Source: ENR-C587 sp942493235 (GTDB taxonomy: Bacteria > Bacteroidota > Ignavibacteria > Kapaibacteriales > UBA2268). Taken from it: a DNA stretch of 64,000 nt. Positions 26,990 through 36,093 of the stretch are shown here, one piece after another. The notes under the pieces are model-generated. The model searched no databases. It had not been told where the DNA came from and saw nothing but the letters and a program-made list of their open reading frames with translations. Each line of letters opens with the position of its first letter. The first letter of the stretch is position 1. Made by a program: the position numbers and the translations under genes. The stretch covers positions 3,286,001-3,350,000 of the forward strand of contig OW818676.1 of NCBI GenBank assembly GCA_942493235.1, in the 5' to 3' direction.

Positions 26990-27192
26990 ACAAAGAACAA
27001 ATAAATCATCAATATTTCAAATCAAGAGGGTATCTCTGTTTTTTTTCTTTAATTTTTTAACAACTTAAAAACAGCGAAGAACCCGAAAAGTGCTCTATTT
27101 TTTTATTTATTGAAATAATTACTTGACTTTTAAGATTTTTTGTATTATTTTAATATTGTTTATTTTACTTTTATGATATATAGGGCTTATGT

Positions 27193-28323
27193 ATGAGCGA
27201 AATTACTATTACTTCAATTTCTGAAAAGAATAATATCCTAATTGTTGACGACCAAATTACTATATTAAAGCCTTTATCAAGGTTTATGAATATTCACAAT
27301 ATTAATGTAGAAACCAGAACAAATGCCAAAGAAGCACTTAGTGCCATAGAAAACTCTAATCCGTATGATTTGATAATACTTGATGTATTAATGCCGGATT
27401 TGAACGGATTTGAATTATGTAGAAAAATAAGAGAGAAATATTCTATGTATCAATTGCCGGTGATTTTCATTACTGCAAAAAATCATATTGATGATTTAGT
27501 CAGCGGTTTTGAAGCCGGAGCTAATGATTATATATTTAAGCCATTTGATTTGAATGAGCTTTTAGCTCGATCCAGAAATTTAATAAAGCTCAAAAAATTA
27601 GCCGAGAAAAATGAGCATTTGCAGTCGTCCATTGAATTTAAAAACCAATTCCATCAGATGACTATACATGACTTAAAAAATCCTCTGAGCTCAATAATTG
27701 TACTTTCTGATATGTTAAAAGCTGAAGAAAAAGATACTTCACACATGGAATTTCTGAATGTAATACAGAATTCATCACACAAAATGTTAGATTTGATTAC
27801 TAATTACCTTGATATGCACAAATTAGAAACAGGTAAAATCTCTCTCTCCCGAAAAGATGTTGATTTTGAGTCTTTAATACGTACATCTGTATCTGACAAT
27901 GAAGGGCACGCATCTCTTAAATCTCAATGTATCAAAATTGAAGGTAATTTCGAATCAGCATTTCCTGTACATATAGACAGAATGCGTATAGAGCAAGTAG
28001 TTGATAATCTTATCAGTAATGCAATTAAGTATTCTGAAAAAGACACTATAATTATTGTTAATATACATTACGATATTGACAAATATAATAATAAGTATCT
28101 GAGTTGTTCGATTCAGGACAATGGTCCGGGTTTTACTAAAGAAGATGAATCAAAATTATTTGAGAGATTTGGAAACCTATCGGCGGTACCTACCGGCGGA
28201 GAAAGTTCTACCGGATTAGGTCTTGCAATTTCTAAAGAAATCATAGATCTTCATAATGGAGAGATTTGGACTGAAGCAGTTGAAAGTGGCGGCTCAAAGC
28301 TCTGCTTTAAGATACCCGTTTAA
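27193..28323 (+). CDS. Response regulator-histidine kinase hybrid (REC-HisKA-HATPase)
   Basis: 376 residues, no membrane segment. Receiver domain at ~14-130 with phospho-acceptor D64 (LIILDVLMPD) and K in YIFKPFDLNE. HisKA has H159 in MTIHDLKNPLSS. HATPase_c shows N-box NLISNAIKYSE, G1 IQDNGPGF and G2 STGLGLAISKEI. A receiver placed in front of a kinase suggests that it is controlled by phosphotransfer from another kinase or binds a partner. No dedicated output regulator is adjacent. AGGG lies seven bases before the ATG. Confidence 0.93.
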   Translation: MSEITITSISEKNNILIVDDQITILKPLSRFMNIHNINVETRTNAKEALSAIENSNPYDLIILDVLMPDLNGFELCRKIREKYSMYQLPVIFITAKNHIDDLVSGFEAGANDYIFKPFDLNELLARSRNLIKLKKLAEKNEHLQSSIEFKNQFHQMTIHDLKNPLSSIIVLSDMLKAEEKDTSHMEFLNVIQNSSHKMLDLITNYLDMHKLETGKISLSRKDVDFESLIRTSVSDNEGHASLKSQCIKIEGNFESAFPVHIDRMRIEQVVDNLISNAIKYSEKDTIIIVNIHYDIDKYNNKYLSCSIQDNGPGFTKEDESKLFERFGNLSAVPTGGESSTGLGLAISKEIIDLHNGEIWTEAVESGGSKLCFKIPV

Positions 28324-28355
28324 TTTCAATTTATACTAGATACGAAAATAAACTT

Positions 28356-28390
28356 ACAAAGCCATTTTAATTGTGTTAAAATGGCTTTGT
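28356..28390. terminator. Bidirectional terminator between convergent genes
   Basis: Perfect 15-bp stem: ACAAAGCCATTTTAA (28356-28370) against its complement at 28376-28390, 5-base loop, T-rich on both sides. Serves the kinase and the fmdB-type gene. Confidence 0.88.
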
Positions 28391-28411
28391 TTATATAGTA
28401 AATTTCAAATA

Positions 28412-28714
28412 TTATTTTGAAGAAGATTCGCAGGATTTCGAATGTTCACATTTACCGCATGAAGATGATTCGGAATGCTGATGCGAAATAGGTGCAGCAG
28501 AACTGTGCTTTTTACCATAATCAGTTAAATAAAATCCCGAACCGTTAAACATTAATCCGATATTTTTGCTGATTCGTCTATCAACCAATCCATTGCCTTT
28601 TTCATCCTGCTCACATAATTCAGCCGGACAATTTGTCAATGCGTCTTCGGTAATTCTTTGCTTGTATTCAAACTCTTTACCGCAAGTCTTGCATTTGTAT
28701 AAATACGTTGGCAT
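28412..28714 (-). CDS. FmdB-type zinc-ribbon regulatory protein
   Basis: 100 residues from the ATG at 28714 with AGGA before it; an upstream ATG at 28744 is out of keeping with the family, which starts MPTYLYKC. The zinc ribbon uses YKCKTCGKEFEY and a second pair around NCPAELCEQ; then FNGSGFYLTDY, a family hallmark. The C-terminal tail is rich in Ser, His and Cys (SSCGKCEHSKSCESSS), possibly a further metal-binding piece. FmdB was linked to acetamidase regulation, but for most members the role is unknown. Confidence 0.88.
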   Translation of the reverse strand: MPTYLYKCKTCGKEFEYKQRITEDALTNCPAELCEQDEKGNGLVDRRISKNIGLMFNGSGFYLTDYGKKHSSAAPISHQHSESSSCGKCEHSKSCESSSK

Positions 28715-28815
28715 TTTTCTATATCCTATATTATCATATAACAAATTTACAAAAAACGTAAATAATAACGTATAGTAAATGCTGCTATTGCATTTACTAC
28801 AAAAGATTAATGAAA

Positions 28816-29832
28816 TTAAAAGCTTACAAATCCGACTTTTTTATATACTTTTCTAAGTGTTTTTCGAGCCTGAGCCGAAGCCCTATCAGCACCTTGTATT
28901 AATATTTCTTTTAATTTTTTCTCATCTTTACGAATTGCTTCATATCTGTCTCTTATAGGAGATAAAAATTCAGCCATTACATCGGCACAGGCTACTTTAA
29001 AATCTCCATAACCGCAGCCAACAAATAATTCTTCTATTTCAGTGAAAGACTTACCGGAGGCAATGCTATATAAAGTAATCAAGTTAGTGATGCCGGGTCT
29101 CTCAGGATTATATTTTATTTCGGTACCGGAGTCAGTAACTGCTTTTTTGATTTTTGATTTTATAATTTCATCTTTATCATTCAAGAAAATTGTAGCCTTC
29201 TCGTTCGGGTCAGATTTAGACATTTTCTTAGTTGGGTCTTGAAGACTCATTATCCTAGCCCCCAGCTTAGAAATAAATGGCTCTGGAATTGTAAAAGTAT
29301 CCGAATAATGATGATTAAATCTCTGAGCTAAGTTACGGCTTAATTCAAGATGTTGCTTTTGGTCTTCGCCTACCGGTACTAAATTCGCCTGATATAGTAA
29401 AATATCGCTTGCCTGCAGAATCGGATAGATAAATAATCCTGCATTCACATTTTCCGAATGCTGAGATGATTTATCTTTGAATTGAGTCATTCTTGAGCAT
29501 TCGCCCATACCGGTATAAGTACTCAATACCCAAGTTAACTCCGCATGCTCGTGAATATGGGATTGTATAAATAAAGTTGATTTCTCAATATCAATCCCTG
29601 CGGCTATATACATAGCGGCAGTATCAAGAGTACGCTTACGTAAATCAGCAGGAACTTGCTTTACTGTGATAGCATGCATATCGGCTATCATATAGTAACA
29701 TTCGTATTTATCCTGTAAATCAACCCAATTTTTAAGAGCTCCGGTAAAATGTCCTAATGTCAAAATGCCGGAAGGAGTGATTCCGCTTAATATAATTGGT
29801 TTTCTTTCAGGTTGAGTATTTTCCATTTTCAT
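28816..29832 (-). CDS. trpS: Tryptophanyl-tRNA synthetase
   Basis: 338 residues, normal for bacterial TrpRS. Class I signatures: GITPSGILTLGHFTGAL (HIGH-like, TLGH) and KKMSKSDPNEKAT (KMSKS). Also YYMIADMHAITV, VPVGEDQKQHLELSRNLAQR, and AGIDIEKSTLFIQSHI. Charges tRNA-Trp in the cytoplasm. An internal start six bases downstream (MENTQ) is possible. Single gene on the minus strand. Confidence 0.97.
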   Translation of the reverse strand: MKMENTQPERKPIILSGITPSGILTLGHFTGALKNWVDLQDKYECYYMIADMHAITVKQVPADLRKRTLDTAAMYIAAGIDIEKSTLFIQSHIHEHAELTWVLSTYTGMGECSRMTQFKDKSSQHSENVNAGLFIYPILQASDILLYQANLVPVGEDQKQHLELSRNLAQRFNHHYSDTFTIPEPFISKLGARIMSLQDPTKKMSKSDPNEKATIFLNDKDEIIKSKIKKAVTDSGTEIKYNPERPGITNLITLYSIASGKSFTEIEELFVGCGYGDFKVACADVMAEFLSPIRDRYEAIRKDEKKLKEILIQGADRASAQARKTLRKVYKKVGFVSF

Positions 29833-30052
29833 ATTTCGATATAATTATACAATTTACTAAAAAGAACGCAATTTACGAATTTTTTCTTAGATTATGATAT
29901 ATAAAGACCGTTGAAAAACTCAATGATTTGTATTCAACAACTTATTTAAGCTTACTTAAGTGTCAGCTCGGAGCTGTCCAAAAAGCTTTATATTAGCTTT
30001 TAAGTAGAAAGCATTGACTATTGCAATAGTCTGATAATTTCGAACCAAGTAA

Positions 30053-31033
30053 TTACATTCCGCTTCGTATAATATCATGAATGCGAATGATACCTGCTAA
30101 TTTCTTATCTTTGTCAACTACAGCCAGTACACTGATTTGGCTGTCTCTATTGCTCATCAGAGACAGTGCTTGCCCTATAAATATATTTGGCGAAATTGTT
30201 GATGGATGAGAGCTCATCACTTCGTCAACCTTTAAATCTTTGAGATTGTCATACTTTTGAAGAGTTCTGCGTACGTCGCCATCTGTTATTATGCCCATAA
30301 GTTCTCCAATATCATTAGTTACGCAGACACAGCCTAATTTTTTATTACTCATTTCAATAATGGAATTTTTAAAAAGCTCACCGGAACTAACTCTCGGAAT
30401 TTTTACTCCTGAATGCATTATGTCCTTAACCTGTAGAGTAATATTCCTGCCGATTTGTCCCAATGGATGCTGCTTTGAAAAATCTTCGATACTAATATCT
30501 TTTAATTTCATTACTGCAACGGCAAGAGCATCGCCAATAGCCAAAGTTGCCGTTGTAGAGCTCGTAGGCACAATATTCAGTGGGCAGGCTTCAGATTCTA
30601 TGGGGATTAGAATAGTTATGTCTGCATTAATCGCGAGATAGGAATTCTCATCGGATACAATTGAAATAGTATTTGCATTTCGGCTTTTGATAAACGGCAT
30701 TAATCGCACAATTTCGTCAGTGCTACCGCTTTTTGAAAGCATGATTACAGTATCACCCTTTTGAATAATGCCTATATCGCCGTGTAGTGCATCAACCGAG
30801 TGCATTGAATGAGCGGGCAGACCAATACTTGAAAATGTAGCAGCTATTTTCTGACCAATTATACCCGATTTTCCTACTCCGGTAATAACTAATTTTTTCG
30901 CTCCAGCTATCATTTGAACAGCCTTAGCAAAGTTATCACTTAGTAATTCTTTAGCATTATTTAAAGCGAATATTTCATTTTCAATCGCTTCTTTTCCATA
31001 ATTTATAATTTTTTGTTTTACTGAATTATCCAT
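30053..31033 (-). CDS. kdsD: Arabinose-5-phosphate isomerase KdsD/KpsF
   Basis: 326 residues. SIS domain (~35-175): LVITGVGKSGIIGQKIAATFS, HGDIGIIQKGDTVIMLSKSG, PTSSTTATLAIGDALA. Two CBS domains follow (~205-260 and 270-326). The enzyme converts ribulose-5-phosphate to arabinose-5-phosphate, first step towards Kdo of LPS; the CBS pair may sense adenosine nucleotides or sugar-nucleotide. Fits with lpxK nearby for a lipid A-Kdo outer membrane. Confidence 0.94.
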   Translation of the reverse strand: MDNSVKQKIINYGKEAIENEIFALNNAKELLSDNFAKAVQMIAGAKKLVITGVGKSGIIGQKIAATFSSIGLPAHSMHSVDALHGDIGIIQKGDTVIMLSKSGSTDEIVRLMPFIKSRNANTISIVSDENSYLAINADITILIPIESEACPLNIVPTSSTTATLAIGDALAVAVMKLKDISIEDFSKQHPLGQIGRNITLQVKDIMHSGVKIPRVSSGELFKNSIIEMSNKKLGCVCVTNDIGELMGIITDGDVRRTLQKYDNLKDLKVDEVMSSHPSTISPNIFIGQALSLMSNRDSQISVLAVVDKDKKLAGIIRIHDIIRSGM

Positions 31034-31090
31034 TTTATCGCTTTATTAATATTAAAATACAAAAATAATAAAATCCCTTCTAATAAAATA

Positions 31091-31124
31091 AAAACATTCC
31101 ATTTTATACTAAACGGAATGTTTT
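31091..31124 (-). terminator. Rho-independent terminator after the coiled-coil gene
   Basis: AAAACATTCC (31091-31100) pairs with GGAATGTTTT (31115-31124). On the minus strand it is followed by a T-rich stretch and lies after the gene at 31202-31717. Confidence 0.7.
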
Positions 31125-31201
31125 TTACCACTAAAAGCAGGATTGTTTATATTAAACTTCACAAATAATACCTGAACTTTACCGATAAGAAGATTAAAAT
31201 A

Positions 31202-31717
31202 TTATTTTTTCTTCAACTCTTGTTTTAGCTCTTTGATTTCGTTTTTCAGTTCTTTCATTTCTCCTTTTAGCTCTTTCATTTCGGATTTGCTATCATTATT
31301 CTCATATTTTTTTGTTTTTATATATTTATTAAAACTCTTTTGATAACGTTTATTTGCCATTTCCTTTTTAGCTTGATATTTTTCTTTAAATATTTCACTT
31401 TTTAATTTTTTTATCTCTTTCTGATATTCTTTAATATCGGAATTTGACTTACGAATTTTTTGTTCTAATTCTTCAACTTTTGTCTCTTTAAGGCTTTTAA
31501 CTTTTTTTGATTTAGAACTAACTATAATATTTTTCTTTGACTTCGGATTAGTAGTTGTAAGACTTTTTTTGTTTGTATTTTTGTTGACAACTACAGCCTT
31601 AACTGTGTCTTTTTTAACTTCTACCTTTTTAGTACTGTCTGCATTCTGAGAAAATAAATTTACAGAAGTAAATAACATAATCAGAATAAACGAAAAAACT
31701 AAATTCCTTGATTGCAT
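31202..31717 (-). CDS. Exported Lys-rich coiled-coil protein, unknown
   Basis: 171 residues. Signal peptide at the N-terminus (NLVFSFILIMLFTSVNLFSQ). A low-complexity Lys/Thr/Val segment follows (residues 28-75), then two heptad-rich helices (EELEQKIRKSNSDIKEYQKE and the C-terminal MKELKGEMKELKNEIKELKQ), so a long coiled coil in the periplasm or envelope is likely. No family recognised. Codes just downstream of sbcC on the same strand after 42 bases, but a functional link with it is unlikely. Confidence 0.6.
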   Translation of the reverse strand: MQSRNLVFSFILIMLFTSVNLFSQNADSTKKVEVKKDTVKAVVVNKNTNKKSLTTTNPKSKKNIIVSSKSKKVKSLKETKVEELEQKIRKSNSDIKEYQKEIKKLKSEIFKEKYQAKKEMANKRYQKSFNKYIKTKKYENNDSKSEMKELKGEMKELKNEIKELKQELKKK

Positions 31718-31759
31718 GGTATCTCCAATTAAAATAATTAATTATGTTTATGATTTAAT

Positions 31760-34633
31760 TTATAACTCGATAATATTTCCGGCTGTTTCTCTAAAGATAT
31801 CATCATGTGTAACTATTATTGTTTGCATAGATTTAAGTATATGATGTAATGAATCGGACAATGCCATTTTTCTCTCGGTGTCCAAATTAATTGTCGGCTC
31901 GTCGAATATAGCAAATTTAGTAGCAGTCAATTGAGTAGATAAAGCAGCTCTCATCGATAATGCTACAGAAACCTGTTCGCCACCCGACAGCATTTCATAA
32001 TATCTGGCTTTAGAGCTATCATCATTATTTATCAATTGAATAGAATAATTTTTACCTTCATTGAGCCAGCGGATGGACTCATTTTTATTACTCAATTTAC
32101 GATAGTTTTCGGTAGCTAATATCTCAATTTTCTGAAGCATTTTGGCAGTAGCCAATCTGCCCATTTCATTTAAATATGCACGATATTGATCAGTTAAATC
32201 GTATTTTTTGTTAATAGTATTAAGCTCATTTTTTATTTTTTCTATTTGCTCAAGTTTTGAATTAGATGACTCCAAATCTTTCTCTTTTGAAGTTTTTGCA
32301 TTTGAAATCTCTAATTTATTGTTATATATTTCCTTAATTTTTTCTTCGATTATTGATTGATTTGAATTCAGTTGATTGAATTTATTTTCGTCATAATCTT
32401 GACTAAGCTGCATAATCTTATTATTATATTTATCAATGTCTTCCGTGATTTGTATGATTTTATCTTCCAACATCTTTAGTTCATTATTAAGTGTATCATA
32501 CTGTTCAGCTTGAGCTTGATTTTTGGTGTATAATTGATATGCAGGTTTAAGTTCGGATAATTTAATTGTAAGCTCTTCCCTATTCGACTTGATTAGCTCA
32601 AAATCGATAAGTTCGGAATTATAGACTTCTATATTATTTTTCAATGTATTAATATCGTTTATATAATTGACTAAGGACTTTTCGGATTCGGCTTTACGAG
32701 TACTATTCTGTTCAATCAAATTAGTCAATCTATCCATAGCTACGATGAGTGCATTATGGTTTTTACTAAGTTCGGAAAGCTTGACTTTATGCCCTGAAAT
32801 TTCAACCGAATAGCTCTGTAATATAGTTTGAATATTTTCGCTTATCAGCTCATAATCATCAAAATATTCAATATTTAGGGCAGATAAATAATTAGTGAGC
32901 CTCAAATTTTCTAATTCAACATCTTTTTGGATTAACTCGAGCTTGTTATCTAATTCATTGATTTTACTGAGTTTATTTTCTGTTGACTTAATTTCGCTCT
33001 TTAACTCGGCAATTTGTTTATTTTTGGATTCGAGTTCTAAATCAATATTCAAATACTCACTATTAACTTTATTATCAAGCACTTGTATCTCATCATTTAA
33101 TACTTTTGCTTTATTTGCGAAATATTCTTCATTAGAATTAGACGCAGATATATTTTTACATTTTTCCTTTAATATAGGGCAGTCGCCATCGGAAAGCTGA
33201 GAGCGAGATTCTTCATTATCATCAAGTCTTACCTGTAAGTTCTTAATAATTAATGATAATTCTTCCTTTTGGGTTTTTCTTATTTTTAGAGATTGCTCTT
33301 CATTATTCAAACTCTCTAACTGCTGTTCTAATTCAATAACAGAAACAGAAATTTTATTATCATTAATAAGTGCCTTATTATGAATGATTTCCTGTTTGTG
33401 CTTGATTATTGAATTTATCGATGATTTAGCATTATTAGAAAACTCCAATTTCTGTTTATACTCAGGCTCTAATCTCTCAATTTCTGTTTTAATATCTGTA
33501 ATTTCGGTATTTAGAATAATACTATTCTTTTTAAGTTCTTGTAATTCAAGTGATTTATTATTATTATCCCTATCAATTTGAGAAATATCAGAGCTAAGTT
33601 TTATCTGCTCCTGCTCATTTTTATTTAAGCTTTCTTGAGCCTTTACTAAGTTCTTATTGATTTTCTCTAATGCTGATATTGAATTATTAAGTTGGCTTAT
33701 TTCTCCGTCTGTATTTAAATATTTATTATAGCTATCAATGTTATCTTCTAATGTCTTACGCGAGATAATTGATAATTGCAATTTACTTTTAATTGAGCTA
33801 ATGCTCTCGTTGGTTTGGGTTATTAATTTAGTGGAATTCAGCTTTTTCTGTTCCAAAATTGCCAAATCCTGTTTAATATCTTGCAGTAGCTTTAGTTGGA
33901 GAGAGTTTTCATTTTTAATTTTCTCATTGAAGGATAATTCTTCAGCTATCCCATCTAATATATATTTCAATTGCTTAATATCATCTTTTAATATTTTTGT
34001 ATCAAAAATATCGGTTGATAAGCCGGTTAAGCTCCCTTCTAAACCAAGCTTATTATCTTTCAATGACATCTGATAATTATCGCGAATATATTCCCATAAT
34101 TTACGATATATTTCAGTGTTGAATATTTTATTTATTATTTGGTCATTGCCCAGATTACTGCGGAATACATCTATGAACTTATTTTGATAAGCCGTTATAA
34201 CATAAGAAAATAGATTTTCGGGATTAGAGCTCAAGCCCAGCAATTCCGCATTTTTTGCTAAGATTGACTTATTATCGCTCAATAGTGGGTATGATTCACC
34301 AACTCTAAATAGTTTTGTAGTAGCAGTAGCTTGTGCTTTGTCTTTTGTTGATGTATCTTTTAGTGTCTTTTCGATTATATATTCAATTCCGTCATTAGCA
34401 ATAAAATCCAGAGTAATTTGTGCAGCCTTCTCACCCCTTAAAATTTGGTCTTTTACACTTCGATTATTATCAATATTTAACAGAGCATAGCCAATAGCTT
34501 CGAGTATTGAAGACTTGCCGGCTCCGTTTTTGCCGAGTATCAGATTGATGCCGTCAGTGAAATCAACTCTTTTGTGCTTATGACAGCGGAAGTTATTTAG
34601 TTCTATGGATTTAATGAACATTTTCTGCTCCAT
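31760..34633 (-). CDS. sbcC: Exonuclease subunit SbcC (Rad50-like ATPase)
   Basis: 957 residues. Walker A GKNGAGKSS at 34-42 and, at the far end, the signature LSGGE (from 882) and Walker B FAIFDEP with D911-E912. In between lie two long coiled coils that meet at a hook near the middle: C485-P-I-L-K-E-K-C492, a CX6C motif in place of the canonical CXXC. With SbcD it opens hairpins and processes double-strand ends. Its start overlaps the 3' end of sbcD by 23 bases, an arrangement that couples translation. Confidence 0.93.
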   Translation of the reverse strand: MEQKMFIKSIELNNFRCHKHKRVDFTDGINLILGKNGAGKSSILEAIGYALLNIDNNRSVKDQILRGEKAAQITLDFIANDGIEYIIEKTLKDTSTKDKAQATATTKLFRVGESYPLLSDNKSILAKNAELLGLSSNPENLFSYVITAYQNKFIDVFRSNLGNDQIINKIFNTEIYRKLWEYIRDNYQMSLKDNKLGLEGSLTGLSTDIFDTKILKDDIKQLKYILDGIAEELSFNEKIKNENSLQLKLLQDIKQDLAILEQKKLNSTKLITQTNESISSIKSKLQLSIISRKTLEDNIDSYNKYLNTDGEISQLNNSISALEKINKNLVKAQESLNKNEQEQIKLSSDISQIDRDNNNKSLELQELKKNSIILNTEITDIKTEIERLEPEYKQKLEFSNNAKSSINSIIKHKQEIIHNKALINDNKISVSVIELEQQLESLNNEEQSLKIRKTQKEELSLIIKNLQVRLDDNEESRSQLSDGDCPILKEKCKNISASNSNEEYFANKAKVLNDEIQVLDNKVNSEYLNIDLELESKNKQIAELKSEIKSTENKLSKINELDNKLELIQKDVELENLRLTNYLSALNIEYFDDYELISENIQTILQSYSVEISGHKVKLSELSKNHNALIVAMDRLTNLIEQNSTRKAESEKSLVNYINDINTLKNNIEVYNSELIDFELIKSNREELTIKLSELKPAYQLYTKNQAQAEQYDTLNNELKMLEDKIIQITEDIDKYNNKIMQLSQDYDENKFNQLNSNQSIIEEKIKEIYNNKLEISNAKTSKEKDLESSNSKLEQIEKIKNELNTINKKYDLTDQYRAYLNEMGRLATAKMLQKIEILATENYRKLSNKNESIRWLNEGKNYSIQLINNDDSSKARYYEMLSGGEQVSVALSMRAALSTQLTATKFAIFDEPTINLDTERKMALSDSLHHILKSMQTIIVTHDDIFRETAGNIIEL

Positions 34634-35807
34634 CGATAATAGAATTAAGCATCAAGTCAAAGTTTTCAGTAAAGCTCTCGTTCAAATTATCTTCATAATT
34701 AGATTTGAATAATTTCAAGTACTTATGAGTGCTATCAATATCATTAGCAAACACTCCCCAGCCCTTAATTATTTCTTTTTCAATATCATCAATAGTAGAG
34801 AAATCACTTATTTGCTCATCATCGGAGCGTAAGGGATTATACTTAATAAAAGTCTTTAATATACCTTTTTCAGCCAATAACTCTTCAATAGCACTGAAGT
34901 CAATATAAAAAGTATTTTTTGAATTAATATCTATTCGGGCAAGGTCTTCATTCGATTCAATTTCCAAGTTGTTAAAATGATTGTTGATTTCTTCGAGAAG
35001 TTCAGTCATATCATTTGATTTGGTATAAAGCTTGAATTGATGAACCTTCCTATTTTTTGCCGGAATAAATTCATATTGGCAAGTGTCCGTATCAAAAATT
35101 ATAGCTCCCTTTTTCTTACCTATTTCATTAACATCCCAGAATTCAGGGCAACCGGGTGTAAAGAAATACGGTTTGTCTACCGGATATTTAGTAAAGGAAT
35201 GTATATGCCCGCCGGCTATATATATCACTTTATCTTTCAATAAGTTAATTGTTTCCGAATTAACGGCTCCGTTAAGAATATCCGAATTGACTATCGCCGT
35301 GTGCATAAGCACAACTCGCTTATTAATGTCTAAATGAGAATTTAAATATTCAGAGAATTCTGAAATGATTTCATTGGAGAAAGCTCCCATATAGCCTAAT
35401 CCATAAAAATGAACATCATCAATAATAATTGACTCAAATGCGAGGCTATCTTCAGTTCTATAGTATGAAGGTCGAACTGCTAACCCTTTACCAATTAAAT
35501 ATATTAACCACGATTCATTTTCGTTATTTATTTTGTCGTGATTACCCTCGCTAATTATCAATTTGATATTATTTTGCTTTACTTTTTGAAATATTGTTTC
35601 GGTTTTAGAAAGCACTTCGGGAGATAACTCTTTTTTATCAAAAATATCGCCACTAAGGAGCAATGTATTAATAGAATTATCGATTGCATAATCAACAAAA
35701 TATTCAAACGCACTGAAATAGTCTTCAAAGCGTTTTTTGCTATATTCGCTCTCTGCACCGATTTGCTTTTTCCCAAGATGTAAGTCTGAACAGTGTAAAA
35801 ATTTCAT
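34611..35807 (-). CDS. sbcD: Exonuclease subunit SbcD (Mre11-like nuclease)
   Basis: 398 residues. The calcineurin-type metallophosphoesterase motifs appear in order: D8-x-H10 (SDLHLG), GDIFD with D54 and D57, GNHD at 88-91, VVLMHTAI, and AGGHIHSF. These bind two metal ions and cut DNA. The C-terminal region binds SbcC. First gene of the sbcDC operon on the minus strand. Size agrees with family members. Confidence 0.95.
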   Translation of the reverse strand: MKFLHCSDLHLGKKQIGAESEYSKKRFEDYFSAFEYFVDYAIDNSINTLLLSGDIFDKKELSPEVLSKTETIFQKVKQNNIKLIISEGNHDKINNENESWLIYLIGKGLAVRPSYYRTEDSLAFESIIIDDVHFYGLGYMGAFSNEIISEFSEYLNSHLDINKRVVLMHTAIVNSDILNGAVNSETINLLKDKVIYIAGGHIHSFTKYPVDKPYFFTPGCPEFWDVNEIGKKKGAIIFDTDTCQYEFIPAKNRKVHQFKLYTKSNDMTELLEEINNHFNNLEIESNEDLARIDINSKNTFYIDFSAIEELLAEKGILKTFIKYNPLRSDDEQISDFSTIDDIEKEIIKGWGVFANDIDSTHKYLKLFKSNYEDNLNESFTENFDLMLNSIIDGAENVH

Positions 35808-36051
35808 AAGCTTCCAAATTTTTGATTATTTTATATATTCAAATTTGCAAATATTATTTATAATTTCATAATGCTTTTTAGATTTTTTATAGTTTTTTAT
35901 AGATTTAAAATTTGAAACAATGTACTAATTTAATCGTATATATGTATTTATAATATTATTACTAATACTATAACTAATATTATTACTGCTAAAAAATATT
36001 GATGAAAAATAAAGAAAAGGAATTTTTATAAGATTACAAGAATATTTTTCA

Positions 36052-36059
36052 TAATTTTG
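36052..36059 (+). promoter_or_regulatory. Bacteroidetes-type -7 box upstream of pdxJ
   Basis: TAATTTTG matches TAnnTTTG and lies 35 bases ahead of the pdxJ ATG, a fitting distance. No clear -33 TTTG was found. Confidence 0.4.
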
Positions 36060-36093
36060 TATGATTTTTTTACTGAGATTGAAAGTTTGCTTA

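Larger units (their letters stand above)
24284..26992 (-). mobile_element. IS21-family insertion sequence
   Basis: 2709 bases with TG...CA termini: left end TGTCCATTTCGG, right end reads TGTGGATATTTCGC on the other strand. Contains istA and istB in the usual order on the minus strand. Subterminal 23-bp repeats are present at both ends (two left, five right), a hallmark of IS21 transposase binding sites. The flanks (CATACCAAAA left, AAGAACAAAT right) show no matching target duplication, suggesting a later rearrangement. Confidence 0.92.

Noticed and set aside
28412..28744. Longer start for the FmdB-type gene
   Set aside because: The family begins with MPTYLYKC and the ATG at 28714 has a ribosome site; the ten extra residues are not family-like.
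29938..30000. Small inverted repeats CAGCTC/GAGCTG downstream of kdsD
   Set aside because: Short stem without a T run on the minus strand; not convincing as a terminator.
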